Of a DNA stretch of 64,000 nt, positions 1 to 9,669 are shown piece by piece. This DNA is from an uncultured Bacteroidaceae bacterium. GTDB lineage: Bacteria > Bacteroidota > Bacteroidia > Bacteroidales > Bacteroidaceae. Below the pieces are notes generated by a model. It worked only from the letters and a program-made list of their open reading frames with translations, ran no database searches and had not been told where the DNA came from. The position numbers were made by a program, and so were the translations under genes. Numbering within the stretch: position 1 is the stretch's first letter; every line of letters starts with the position of its first letter. The stretch spans positions 1-64,000 of the forward strand of contig CAJOEI010000004.1 in NCBI GenBank assembly GCA_905233465.1, in the 5' to 3' direction.

Positions 1-3000
1 GGTAGCCACAGCCTCGTCGCTGCTCGAGTATGTCACTGCGAGCTGGTTGGGATTATCCAAAGTTGGTGCCTCAAAGTCGCTGCCAAGGACGGCCGTTGCT
101 GTCTCAGCGCTGAAGGCCAGACCTGCGGCCTGCGGCAAGCCAGTGGGCGTGTATGCCAGCTGGAAGTGGTCGGCGCTCCACCATGATGTGCCAGAACCTG
201 TCAGGCTAACGGTGAGTGACTGTCCCTCTTCGAGAGTAATCTCATCGAGAGTGACCACTACCCATCCCTTGTTGGCCAGGCCGCCAGAGTCTCCCGTACC
301 AGTAAAGTCCTTCGATGCAGTGTCGGTGCCGTTGGTGGCCGACAGTTGGAGGCTAAAGCTCGATGCACTGCGCAGGATGGCACTCAACACATATTTTCCG
401 GGCGGGAGGTTGTCCACGGTCTGCGTGAGCGACGACTCGTAAGCGTCAGCTGCCCAGCGGTCGAAATATGTGTTCTTGGGATTATCGTTCTGGCCATCGT
501 ATGCCTGGCCGTTCTTGACCTCAACATTCGTGGCCGTCCAACCATCAGTGTTGCGCGCACAGTCTGGGTTGTGCAGCATGAACGACAGGTTGCGGGCTCC
601 GGACTCCATCTCTTCCATCTGCTCGGCAAAGGCGCTACGGGCAGCGATGATGGCTTCTTCGGGAGTGGTGCTGAGGATATCCTCCACCGTGCCGCGATAT
701 GTCAGCGCAAAGTCGTCGGCACCGGCCCAGCGGGCTGTCATGGCCTTGAGGTTGCGCACACCGAGACGCAGCTTGCCGTCGCGGACAACAATCTTATCAA
801 GCTTGAGCAGGTCGGCAGCAGCCATCTCGCTGTCCTTGGTCACAGGAGCAAACCATATCGTGTTGCCTGTCTGAGCATAGAGGCCCACGGCACCGTTGAT
901 GGAAGCACCTGATACGCCGTTAGTGCTGTTGAAGACCTTTGCCTGAAGGCTGTAGACACCGTCCTGCAGGCCGGTGAGCTCCTGATAGTAGTCGAAGGTC
1001 TCGCCCTCGGTGCTTGCGCTCCATGCCTCGAAATAGGTGTCGCCCGACTCACCCTTGGTATAGCCATTGTCGGCCGAGCGCACGCATGTCCAGCCGTAGA
1101 TGTCGGTGCGACTGGTGGCATTGATGCTACCGTTGACCAGCGAACCGATTTCGAATACATCGCTCTCAGAGCTGCCTCCAAAGAGAGTGCTTACCTTGAC
1201 ACGGAACTTGGTACCCATGCCCACGCCGCTGATGGCTATATCATTGAGCTTGAGGTTGGTGTCCTCCAGCGTCACGCGGTCGGTGATGGAGGCCACCTGC
1301 TGCCATGAGGTGCCATTGGTGGACATCTCCACGATGAGCGACTGCGTAGCATCAGTGTTGGGATTGTTGATGGTGAAGTTGGCTGTTCCGGCAGCATTGT
1401 CGTATGTGGCACTGATGCTGGGCTTTTTAATGCTCGGTGCCCACCATATGGGCTCCTTGGTATAGGATGCATCATAGGCAAATGTGGCGCGATGGTCGCG
1501 ATAGACCTGGCCGGCAGGGGTCAGGCCCTTGCTGGGATTGGCATCATAATACATGTATGTCTGCCACATATCTGTGCCATAGATAGCGTAGCGCTCAATC
1601 CACGGACACTCGTCAATCTTTTGCAACAGTGCTTGCAGGTACTGGCGATTCTTCTCGTAGCTGTCGATCTTGTTGGAGTTCCACGATGCAGAGACCTCCA
1701 TCTCTGTGAGCCACACAGGGCGCTTGGTGTTGTTCCAGATGCTCTTGCACTGGGTATCGCAGAACCAGTTAGCATACGTGTTGGCATCGCGTCCGCCAAG
1801 GTCCCAGTATGCGTGGGTGATGGCGAAGTCGCATCGGTAGGCCATGTCATCGACGTGGCCGAAGAAAGTGTTCAGGTAGCTGAAGTCAGTGGGTTGGCAT
1901 GAGCCAATACGTGCTCCCGAGGCCTGATAGTCTGGCATGAGCGTGCAGTTAGTCCAGTTGTCGCTGCATGCACAGTCGCTCTTGTTGTGCTGCTCGCTGT
2001 GTTCGGGCTCGTTGATGGACATCGTTGCCGAGCTGGCATGCTCGTTCACCTGGCTAACGCTCGGCCACCAACGGTGTTGGCGACATGGTACATATTCCAT
2101 GTCGGATGTGGACCAGTAATCGGCGCTCCATGACCAGTACCACGTAGCGCGTAGACCAGGTCCGCCAGAGGAGCCGGCGGTGTTGCCCCAACCCTTCTTG
2201 GATACATAATGCCAGGGCTTGACATACACTGAAGTTACGCGCTGTGCCAGCCCCTGCGGCAGCGAGACGCTGATATCGGCGTGGTCGGCGACATAGACAC
2301 GGCTGAAACCGCTACCTTTGCGACCGGTGGCCAAGGTCGCCATGTAGCCGCGGCGCAGGGTGAAGCTGGTCATGCTGTTGCTGTTCTCAGCCAGGTCGGT
2401 GTGGCTGCCCTTGCCCAGAGTGAAGCTGTTGTTGCCGCTGGCCTGGAAGATGGTAGCGGGTATGGGTATCACAGCAGCACCGTTGAGGTAGATGGCCACG
2501 CGGCAGTTGCCGCCATCGGAGTCGGCATTGGCAGCGCTGCCGTTGATGGTAACATACTGCAAGAAGTTGTCCTTGACATTCTTCGGCGTGACGTTGTCGA
2601 AGATCAGCCATGTGCGGTCGGAACCAAGGTTCACGCGTGATGACTCGTCCATGGGGTCCTCGTTGGCGGTGAGGTGAATATCCACGGCATCGTTGCGGCT
2701 GATGTTCTTGCCTACAAGGCGGATGTAGTCCACCTCCTGCACGCCCTGCTTGTTGACATACTGAGCGCTCACGTATGCTGCGCGAGCAGTATCATAGTCA
2801 CCGCCGGCGGTGGGGATGATGGTCAGCTGCGAATGGCTGCCACTGGGCTTGTCATAGTACACGGAAACATACTTGGAACCCTTCTGAGCTCCGTCGATGC
2901 CCATGTACTTGCTGTTCTTCTTGTTCTGCAAATAGGTGTAGACACCTGCATCAGCCTTCCAGCAGAAACGGTCGTCGGTGGAACGGTCTTCCAGAGTCAT

Positions 3001-3288
3001 GCTCCATCCGTTGCTGCCGCTGGCAGCAAGATACTTGCCTGAGCTCTTCTGCTTGAGCAGCACATATCCGCTCTTGCCGCAGTCTTCGGCAACGAAGACA
3101 TAGGAATCGCCATCGGTGTTGACGCCCCATGCAGACAACGACGGACCGTCGCCAGCCTCGTTGCTGCCGAGCAGCTTCTCGTAGATGTTCAGCCAGATGT
3201 AGTACTCTGTGCCAGCCGTGAGTGCGGCATTGGCTCGTGTGAGTGCCGTCGCAAGCAGCGCGGCAAGCATCAGTAACCTGATTTTCAT
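1..3288 (-). CDS. Secreted glycoside hydrolase, GH128-like catalytic core, partial (3' end outside window)
   Basis: The frame is open for 1096 codons from the ATG at 3288 to the left edge, so the C-terminus is missing. Residues 1-22 form a signal peptide. Residues about 55-155 resemble a ricin-type beta-trefoil (LLKQKSSGKYLAA, YLQNKKNSKYMG). Residues about 370-560 look like the Glyco_hydro_cc / GH128 core: WYWSWSADYW, then INEPE with the putative acid/base Glu427, and WLTEMEV with the putative nucleophile Glu529. After this come Ig-like and galactose-binding-like beta modules, and at the edge a Big-like domain begins. GH128 enzymes cleave beta-1,3-glucans outside the cell; this substrate is inferred from the family only. 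The catalytic motifs make the hydrolase call fairly safe, while the accessory domains are weaker guesses. No sugar-transport genes are visible beside it. Confidence 0.75.
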   Translation of the reverse strand, partial: MKIRLLMLAALLATALTRANAALTAGTEYYIWLNIYEKLLGSNEAGDGPSLSAWGVNTDGDSYVFVAEDCGKSGYVLLKQKSSGKYLAASGSNGWSMTLEDRSTDDRFCWKADAGVYTYLQNKKNSKYMGIDGAQKGSKYVSVYYDKPSGSHSQLTIIPTAGGDYDTARAAYVSAQYVNKQGVQEVDYIRLVGKNISRNDAVDIHLTANEDPMDESSRVNLGSDRTWLIFDNVTPKNVKDNFLQYVTINGSAANADSDGGNCRVAIYLNGAAVIPIPATIFQASGNNSFTLGKGSHTDLAENSNSMTSFTLRRGYMATLATGRKGSGFSRVYVADHADISVSLPQGLAQRVTSVYVKPWHYVSKKGWGNTAGSSGGPGLRATWYWSWSADYWSTSDMEYVPCRQHRWWPSVSQVNEHASSATMSINEPEHSEQHNKSDCACSDNWTNCTLMPDYQASGARIGSCQPTDFSYLNTFFGHVDDMAYRCDFAITHAYWDLGGRDANTYANWFCDTQCKSIWNNTKRPVWLTEMEVSASWNSNKIDSYEKNRQYLQALLQKIDECPWIERYAIYGTDMWQTYMYYDANPSKGLTPAGQVYRDHRATFAYDASYTKEPIWWAPSIKKPSISATYDNAAGTANFTINNPNTDATQSLIVEMSTNGTSWQQVASITDRVTLEDTNLKLNDIAISGVGMGTKFRVKVSTLFGGSSESDVFEIGSLVNGSINATSRTDIYGWTCVRSADNGYTKGESGDTYFEAWSASTEGETFDYYQELTGLQDGVYSLQAKVFNSTNGVSGASINGAVGLYAQTGNTIWFAPVTKDSEMAAADLLKLDKIVVRDGKLRLGVRNLKAMTARWAGADDFALTYRGTVEDILSTTPEEAIIAARSAFAEQMEEMESGARNLSFMLHNPDCARNTDGWTATNVEVKNGQAYDGQNDNPKNTYFDRWAADAYESSLTQTVDNLPPGKYVLSAILRSASSFSLQLSATNGTDTASKDFTGTGDSGGLANKGWVVVTLDEITLEEGQSLTVSLTGSGTSWWSADHFQLAYTPTGLPQAAGLAFSAETATAVLGSDFEAPTLDNPNQLAVTYSSSDEAVAT

Positions 3289-3358
3289 GTTCTTATTGAT
3301 ATGAGATATTAGTTATATATTCGCACGTTTATATGGGCCTCGATGTACGAAGCCGCGG

Positions 3359-3400
3359 CAAAGTTAACAAATATAATGTAATGCTCCGACAGAATTGCAA
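3359..3400 (-). promoter_or_regulatory. Probable promoter of the GH128-like gene
   Basis: On the minus strand TATATTTG (3368-3375) and TAACTTTG (3359-3366) both fit the Bacteroidota -7 box TAnnTTTG. A TTG lies 22 bases upstream of the first. Which one is used cannot be decided from sequence. Confidence 0.45.
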
Positions 3401-3424
3401 TAATTTTCGATGTCCAACTGCAAA

Positions 3425-4450
3425 TTATTTGTCAATGGGCTTGTGCAACAGTCGTCGCATGCCAACAAAAAGACGTTGCTGCAGGGCAAAGAGCGTAGGC
3501 TGGCGCAGCAACAAATATCCGAAGCGCCGACGATGGCTGGCAGGCAGTGTGGCCGTTGAAAAGGTAGCAAGCGTGGTGGTCAGACGATGGCTGACATCAC
3601 GCTGCTGCTCTGGAGTGAGTTCGTCGCGATGGACAATATACAGTCTATAACAACGCAAGAAGATGGACCATCGCTGAGTCTCCAACATCTGCTTGATGTC
3701 CTCTGGCAGCGGTGAATGAGTGAGTTCATATTCATGAAGCGCACGACGCAGCGAGAGATTGGCCTCCATGAAGTCGAAGCTGAGGATGTTGAAGCTTGTT
3801 GTGAGCGACTGCGCGTGACGGCGATAGTAGTAACGCCCGCTGCACGCCCTCACCTCACGGGAATGCAGATAATGGAGGCGTGACGTGTTGTCGTCGCTGT
3901 AGAGACGCGACGTGGTGTCAAATGGAATCTGACGATGCAGTTCTGTGCGCGTGAGATAGAGCCCGTGCAGCGCCCAGCCGTCGGCACAATAGCGAAGAGC
4001 ATCGATGCCGCTAAGCGCCGTCCCTTGAACGAGAGGTGCTGGCAGGCCGTAGTCCTGCTCACGGCCGCCATCGTCATCGTAGTGCATGACGACGCTGAAG
4101 GCCACACAGTCTGTCTGCGGATGGGCCTGAATGACATCAAGCGCCTGTTGCAGGCAGTCGTGCGACAACCAGTCGTCAGCATCGACCATACACACATACG
4201 GCGCTATGACCCGCTCCAGACCCAGATTGCGCGCCACTGCCTGACCACTGTTGTGCGGCGTGCGAATCACAACAATACGCGGATCCGCGGCGGCACGCTC
4301 CTGCAGCAGCGTGAGAGTGGCATCGGTGGAGCAGTCATCGATGCAGATGAGCTCTATGTCACTCAGCGTCTGGCTGCACAGCGAGTCCAGACAGCGCGGC
4401 AATGTGTCGGCTGCATTGTATGCTGCTATGAGAACGGCAACTGAAGGCAT
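3425..4450 (-). CDS. Family 2 glycosyltransferase
   Basis: A 341-residue GT-A fold glycosyltransferase. The N-terminus MPSVAVLIAAYNAADTL is the usual GT2 nucleotide-binding start, followed by CIDDCSTD at about residues 37-44 and the metal-binding VDADDW at about residue 90. It should transfer a sugar from a nucleotide-sugar donor at the cytoplasmic face of the membrane. The acceptor is unknown. There is no membrane helix. It stands alone between the secreted hydrolase and a divergent lipid operon, so it could serve a surface glycan or that lipid. The C-terminal 100 residues are basic and Arg-rich. Confidence 0.85.
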   Translation of the reverse strand: MPSVAVLIAAYNAADTLPRCLDSLCSQTLSDIELICIDDCSTDATLTLLQERAAADPRIVVIRTPHNSGQAVARNLGLERVIAPYVCMVDADDWLSHDCLQQALDVIQAHPQTDCVAFSVVMHYDDDGGREQDYGLPAPLVQGTALSGIDALRYCADGWALHGLYLTRTELHRQIPFDTTSRLYSDDNTSRLHYLHSREVRACSGRYYYRRHAQSLTTSFNILSFDFMEANLSLRRALHEYELTHSPLPEDIKQMLETQRWSIFLRCYRLYIVHRDELTPEQQRDVSHRLTTTLATFSTATLPASHRRRFGYLLLRQPTLFALQQRLFVGMRRLLHKPIDK

Positions 4451-4492
4451 TCAAAGCGTGGTCAATAGGTGTGTTATGCATTGTTTGCATGG

Positions 4493-4500
4493 CAAAGTTA
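4493..4500 (-). promoter_or_regulatory. Probable -7 box for the glycosyltransferase
   Basis: On the minus strand TAACTTTG fits the Bacteroidota -7 box and lies 43 bases upstream of the ATG. No good -33 element was found. Confidence 0.4.
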
Positions 4501-4571
4501 AACAAAAGCGGCGATTCGCATGCCACAAAGACAAAGAAAAACAGCTTGAAGTGGAAAAAAAAGCACAATCA

Positions 4572-4603
4572 TTTCGCAGATACATAAATAAGGTGTACCT
4601 TTG
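4572..4603 (+). promoter_or_regulatory. Promoter of the lipid/export operon
   Basis: TACCTTTG at 4596-4603 matches the Bacteroidota -7 box. TTTC at 4572-4575, one base from the TTTG -33 consensus, lies 20 bases upstream. The predicted transcript starts near 4610 and gives a leader of about 45 bases before the ATG at 4656. Confidence 0.65.
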
Positions 4604-4655
4604 CAGCTAAAATTGTACATCAACCCCATATAACAACCACTACTACACCTGCCAC

Positions 4656-7600
4656 ATGTTCCTCTGGCTATACGATAGGCTCCGCCACCGTCAGACGCTG
4701 CTTTTTGTCGTCTGGTACTTGGTGTTAAGCGTAGCAGTGGTGTTGGCCACACACATCAGTCTGAAGGAAGACATTGGGGATTTCCTTGGACGTGACGGCC
4801 TTGCGGCTAAATATATGGGTGTCTACCAGAAGATTGGCGGACAAGACCGCATAGCAATCATTGTCACGGCTCCGGAACTGGAAGGCGATGTGCGTACAGA
4901 CTCCATCGAAGCTGCCATGATGGACTTCGAGGCTGTGCTGGCCGAGATTGACACAGCAGGCATAGTGCGTGACGTGGCCATAGAGACCGACGAAACAGAG
5001 ATGCTGAACGTCGTGACATCATTGCTCGATGCCGGACCACTACTGCTCACCGAAGCCGACTATCGTCGTGCCGACAGTCTGCTAAGCACAACCGGTTACC
5101 TTGACAGCGCACTGGTGGAGGCTCGTCAACAATTGTCGCTCCCCACCAGCGCATTGACCACACCCATCCTGCGGCGCGATCCGTTGCATCTGTTTGCTCC
5201 TGTGCTGCAACGGCTGGGGACACTCAGACAAGGCAACGACTACGTGGTGCGCGACGACATCATCTTCACGTCCGACGGCCGTGCTGCTGTGGGCTTCGTG
5301 CGCAGCCCGTTTGCATCCAGCGACAGCGGCAACAACCGCATGTTGGGGGCTTTGCTCAATGAGGTCTGTGAGCGTCTGATGGGACAACATACATCGGTGA
5401 ACATCTGTGCCGTGGGTGCACCGCTCATTGCCGTGACAAACGCCGACCGCATCCGCACAGACGGCCTCATCGCCGGCATACTGAGCGTCATTCTCATCGC
5501 ACTTATACTGTGGTACGTCTTCCGGCGTGCCAGCGACATACTGTGGATGCTGGTGTCTCTCATCACCGGATATGCCATTGCCATAGCCATCATCGGACTG
5601 TATCGTGACGAACTCTCGGTGATAGTCCTTGGCACAAGCTCTGTGCTGATAGGTATTGCGGCTAACTATCCACTGCATTTCCTCGACCATCTGCGTCACG
5701 AACCCGACCGACGCCGCGCACTGGCCGACATGGTGCCACCACTGCTTACAGGAAACATCACAACAGTATCGGCATTCGCTTGCTTGGCGTGGATGGACTC
5801 TGAGGCCATGCGCGACTTGGGCATCATGGGTGCATTGGTACTCGTGGGAACAATCTTGTTCGTGCTTGTGGTCCTGCCAGTGATGGTCAAGGAACGCAAG
5901 GTCACGAAAGAAGATACAGAGGAAACAGCGGATATAAAAGACACGCCCCGCAAGGGTTCGGCCATAGTGCTGTGGGCGGTTATCGCTGCCACCGTCGTTC
6001 TGGGATATTTCAGTCTGCAGACGACGTTCGACACCAACATGCAGCACATCAACTACATGACACCTGTTCAGCGCGAGAACCTGTCGTTGCTGGGCATCGG
6101 ACTGGAATCGTCAGCAGCAGGCAGCATGCTCTTTGTTGCCGAAGACAGCACCACCGATGCAGCATTGGCGCGAGCCGAGAACATGGTCGACAGCCTGCGC
6201 AACAGCGGTCTGAACGTGCGCTCGCTCGCCGGCCTAATGCCATCGCGACAAAGTCAGGAAGCCTCGTTGCAAAGATGGAATGCACTGTTGAACAAGCACG
6301 GTGAACTGCTGCGCCACGAGCTGCCCCGCCGCGCTGCCAAGATGGGCTTCGCCGCCAATGCCTTCGGGCCGTTTGCTTACATCGTTGAAAACGATTATAC
6401 TGCAGATGCTGCAGACCAGATATGCCAGCCGCTGGCCGACATGGTGGCAGCACAGTACATTTTGAGCGACGACAGCACACATGCACAGGTCATAGCCTAT
6501 GCCACAGCACAACACCCACTGACAGATGAGGTCAAAGACAACTGGCGCGAGCGGTTGGGCAACCAGTGTTTCCTCTTTGACAGTGCCGACCTCCAGAACT
6601 CGCTCACACGCACCCTGTCTGATAACTTCAATTACATCGGATTTGTCTGCGGGTTCGTTGTCTTTGCATTCCTGTGGTTCTCATTCGGCAGCATCGAGTT
6701 GAGCTTGATGTCTTTCCTGCCTCTCGCGGTGGGATGGGTGTGGATTCTCGGCATCATGCAGCTGCTTGGCATACAGTTCAACATCGTCAACATCATTCTG
6801 GCCACATTCATCTTTGGTCAGGGCGACGACTACACCATCTTCATCACCGACGGACTCATCTACGAGCACACCTATGGCCGACGTGTGCTGCGCTCATATC
6901 GTCAGAGCGTGCTTCTCTCGGCCATCATCATGTTTGTGGGTATCGGCACGCTAATATTTGCTCGTCATCCGGCCATGCACTCGCTGGCCGAAGTGGTCAT
7001 TGTGGGTATGGCCACGGTGGTCGTCATGGCGTTCTATCTGCCTCCGCTGGTATTCCGCTGGCTCACCCGCGAAGGTGGTCAGCTGCGTGAGGTGCCATTG
7101 ACATTCGAACGCGTGGCATTCACCGTCTTTGCATCGGTGTTCTACCTTGTTGTTGCCAGCGTCTATCAGATTTTTGCCTTCGTATGGAGTCACGCAGGAC
7201 GCTACACTGAAGCACGACGACTGTTCTTCCACCGCACACTGTGCCGCATCTCGCGCTTCTGCATCGAACATGTGCCAGGCACAACATGGAGCGTCAGTAA
7301 TCCCCATGACGAACGCCTTGAGCGTCCAGCTATCATCGTCTGCAACCATCAGTCGCAGCTTGACCTCGTGGCAGTGCTGAGCATAGCACCGAAGGTATGC
7401 ATACTGACCAAGAAATGGGTTTGGCGCAACCCCCTGTACAGCCTCATCCTGCGTGCGGCAGAGTTCTATCCCGTCAGCGAGGGCGTGGAAGAGACCGACC
7501 GACATCTTGCAGACCTCATCCGTCGCGGCTACAGCATTGTCATCTTCCCCGAAGGCACTCGCTCACGCGACTGCCAGATACACCGTTTCCACAAAGGTGC

Positions 7601-8144
7601 ATTTGAGTTCGCGCGCAACCACGGAGTGGACATCCTTCCTGTATATCTCACCGGTCTGGGCCGCGTGCTGCCGAAGGACGAACTGGCATTCCGACGCGGT
7701 AATATGTATATGGAGATTGGACAGCGCTACAGCATAAGTGATCACGCCTTGGGAGAGACAAGTCGCGAGACCACACGCTTCTTCCATCAGCTCTTCGTTA
7801 GCCACTATGCCGAACTACGTCGCCAACACGAACGCACTGCCGACGTGGTGCCATACGTCAGATATCAATATAAATATAAGGTACGCGCGTGCGAGAGAGA
7901 AGCCAACCGCCGGTTGGACAAAATCCTTCGCGAAGCGGAACACATTGATGCATGGGCAGAAGGCACCACATGCCACCTGCCACAATGCGGACAGGGCGAG
8001 CTGGCATACGTCTTCGCACTGGTGCACCCCGACGTGCAGGTGCTGGCCACCGACCCCGATGCCGACAACATCGCTGTGGCGCGTAATATAAACATCAACC
8101 TCCCCAACCTGCGTTTCGAGGTTCAAAAAACAGAGGAACAGTGA
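4656..8144 (+). CDS. MMPL/RND-type lipid exporter fused to PlsC-type acyltransferase and a methyltransferase-like tail
   Basis: A 1162-residue fusion. The first ~830 residues are an MMPL-type RND transporter: TM1 at about 12-32, two periplasmic loops, and two helix bundles at about 270-420 and 650-840 with the GQGDDYTIF segment at the start of a helix. Residues about 870-1070 are a PlsC/lysophospholipid acyltransferase with NHxxxxD (N897, H898, D903) and FPEGTRS (964-970). The last ~70 residues (QCGQGELAYVFAL, ATDPDADNIAVARN) resemble the S-adenosylmethionine-binding half of a Rossmann methyltransferase and look incomplete. Such fusions fit acylation coupled to export of a lipid across the inner membrane. 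It is the first gene of the operon and its stop overlaps the next start (GTGA). Transporter and acyltransferase parts are secure; the tail is tentative. Confidence 0.85.
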   Translation: MFLWLYDRLRHRQTLLFVVWYLVLSVAVVLATHISLKEDIGDFLGRDGLAAKYMGVYQKIGGQDRIAIIVTAPELEGDVRTDSIEAAMMDFEAVLAEIDTAGIVRDVAIETDETEMLNVVTSLLDAGPLLLTEADYRRADSLLSTTGYLDSALVEARQQLSLPTSALTTPILRRDPLHLFAPVLQRLGTLRQGNDYVVRDDIIFTSDGRAAVGFVRSPFASSDSGNNRMLGALLNEVCERLMGQHTSVNICAVGAPLIAVTNADRIRTDGLIAGILSVILIALILWYVFRRASDILWMLVSLITGYAIAIAIIGLYRDELSVIVLGTSSVLIGIAANYPLHFLDHLRHEPDRRRALADMVPPLLTGNITTVSAFACLAWMDSEAMRDLGIMGALVLVGTILFVLVVLPVMVKERKVTKEDTEETADIKDTPRKGSAIVLWAVIAATVVLGYFSLQTTFDTNMQHINYMTPVQRENLSLLGIGLESSAAGSMLFVAEDSTTDAALARAENMVDSLRNSGLNVRSLAGLMPSRQSQEASLQRWNALLNKHGELLRHELPRRAAKMGFAANAFGPFAYIVENDYTADAADQICQPLADMVAAQYILSDDSTHAQVIAYATAQHPLTDEVKDNWRERLGNQCFLFDSADLQNSLTRTLSDNFNYIGFVCGFVVFAFLWFSFGSIELSLMSFLPLAVGWVWILGIMQLLGIQFNIVNIILATFIFGQGDDYTIFITDGLIYEHTYGRRVLRSYRQSVLLSAIIMFVGIGTLIFARHPAMHSLAEVVIVGMATVVVMAFYLPPLVFRWLTREGGQLREVPLTFERVAFTVFASVFYLVVASVYQIFAFVWSHAGRYTEARRLFFHRTLCRISRFCIEHVPGTTWSVSNPHDERLERPAIIVCNHQSQLDLVAVLSIAPKVCILTKKWVWRNPLYSLILRAAEFYPVSEGVEETDRHLADLIRRGYSIVIFPEGTRSRDCQIHRFHKGAFEFARNHGVDILPVYLTGLGRVLPKDELAFRRGNMYMEIGQRYSISDHALGETSRETTRFFHQLFVSHYAELRRQHERTADVVPYVRYQYKYKVRACEREANRRLDKILREAEHIDAWAEGTTCHLPQCGQGELAYVFALVHPDVQVLATDPDADNIAVARNININLPNLRFEVQKTEEQ

Positions 8145-9661
8145 AGCGTTGCATCATCATAGGAAGCGGCCTCGGCGGCCTCTCGACGGGCGTGGTACTC
8201 GCTCGCGAGGGCTTCGACGTGACCATACTAGAGCAAGAAGCTCAGGTGGGTGGCTGCCTGCAATGTTTCACGCGGCGCAGTGCCAAGTTCGAGACTGGCA
8301 TGCACTTCATTGGCAGTGCCCGACGCGGTCAGACATTGGACCGCCTGCTGCGCTTCCTCGGCATCGCCGACGACATCACCCTAAGTCCGCTCGCTACGGA
8401 TGCATACGACATAGTGCGAATGGGTGACAACGAGTTCCGTTTCCCCAATGGCACTGAGGCTCTGGCATCACGGCTGACAGAATACTTCCCCCACGAGCGT
8501 CGCGGCATACAAGAATATATCCGCTGTGTGGAGAGCGTGGCCAGCGCATCAAGCCTCCACACGCTGGACCTTGACAACGCCAATGCAGCATTGAGCACCG
8601 AATACCAGCTGCGCAGCATCAACGAAGTCATCAACTCGCTAATCGGTGACCCGACGCTGCGTGACGTGCTTGTTGGTAACCTGCCACTGTATGCAGCCCG
8701 ACGCGATCGCACGCCATTCTCCACACACGCCTTCATTGTCGACTTCTACAACAAAAGCAGTTTCCGTGTGGCAGGTGGCAGCGACAATATCGGTCAGGCA
8801 TTGGTCAGGCAGTTGGAGCGGCATGGCGGCCGCGTGCTGACATGCAGTCGCGCCACACGCATCATCGACGACGGCACCCAGGTGCGCGCCGTTGAGACTG
8901 CCAATGGTCAGCGCTACGAAGCCGACATCGTCGTTAGCGCAATACATCCTGTGCCCACACTGGCCATGACCGATACACCACTTATTCGGCGTGCCTTCAG
9001 GCAGAGGATGCAGACGCTGCCAAACACTATCGGCATCTTTGCTGTATATCTGCATTTCCGCGACCAAGCCATGCCCTATCTGGCCAGCAACTACTATGCC
9101 TACCGTCCAGGCTTCTCGCCTTGGGATTGCGAGGACTACACAGCACAGGACTGGCCACGAGGCTACCTGTACATGCACCATGCACACGAGCTGTCGCCGC
9201 AATATGCCCGTGCCGGTGTCATACTCAGCTACATGCGTTTCGATGAGGTTCAGCAATGGGTGGGCACAACAGTGGGACATCGTGGAGTCGACTATGAGGC
9301 CATGAAGCGCAATCGTGCCGAACATCTGATAGACATTGTCGAGAGCCACCATCCAGGCCTGCGCGACAGCATAAGCCACTACTACACCTCTACCCCACTG
9401 ACCTACTTAGACTATACCGGCACACCACAAGGCAGCGCCTACGGTCTGGCAAAGGATATCGGGCTCGGTGTGTCCACACACGTGCCGCAACGCACTAAGC
9501 TACCAGGCCTTTACCTGACAGGTCAGAATATCAACTCCCACGGCATTCTGGGAGTACTCGTCGGGACAGTGGTAACTTGTTCCGACATCCTTGGCACAGA
9601 ATACGTTTTCAACAAGATAAGAGCTGCAAGCAACGAAGCAGCAACACCCATAAGTCTTTAA
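8141..9661 (+). CDS. CrtI/RetSat-like FAD-dependent oxidoreductase (first paralogue)
   Basis: A 506-residue flavoprotein of the phytoene desaturase / carotenoid isomerase / retinol saturase superfamily. The dinucleotide-binding motif GSGLGG is at residues 8-13, the family-typical FETGMHFIG at about 50-58, and the C-terminal FAD contact LYLTGQNINSHG near residue 455. The family desaturates, saturates or isomerises long conjugated chains; the substrate here is unknown. The start is GTG inside GTGA, overlapping the stop of the exporter gene, so the two are translationally coupled. The next gene is a paralogue of similar length, suggesting successive steps on one chain. Any activity is inferred from family and context. 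Confidence 0.82.
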   Translation: MKRCIIIGSGLGGLSTGVVLAREGFDVTILEQEAQVGGCLQCFTRRSAKFETGMHFIGSARRGQTLDRLLRFLGIADDITLSPLATDAYDIVRMGDNEFRFPNGTEALASRLTEYFPHERRGIQEYIRCVESVASASSLHTLDLDNANAALSTEYQLRSINEVINSLIGDPTLRDVLVGNLPLYAARRDRTPFSTHAFIVDFYNKSSFRVAGGSDNIGQALVRQLERHGGRVLTCSRATRIIDDGTQVRAVETANGQRYEADIVVSAIHPVPTLAMTDTPLIRRAFRQRMQTLPNTIGIFAVYLHFRDQAMPYLASNYYAYRPGFSPWDCEDYTAQDWPRGYLYMHHAHELSPQYARAGVILSYMRFDEVQQWVGTTVGHRGVDYEAMKRNRAEHLIDIVESHHPGLRDSISHYYTSTPLTYLDYTGTPQGSAYGLAKDIGLGVSTHVPQRTKLPGLYLTGQNINSHGILGVLVGTVVTCSDILGTEYVFNKIRAASNEAATPISL

Positions 9662-9669
9662 CCATAGAC

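Noticed and set aside
346-912. Plus-strand open frames over 47-3042
   Set aside because: They are opposite the GH128-like gene, whose minus-strand frame is open for 3288 bases with catalytic motifs and a signal peptide.
5082-6047. Long open frame on the minus strand opposite the MMPL gene
   Set aside because: It is the reverse of a strongly supported transporter and contains His/Cys-rich random-like sequence without any domain.
9577-9669. Upstream start for the second FAD oxidoreductase
   Set aside because: It would overlap the preceding gene and push the FAD-binding strand away from the N-terminus.
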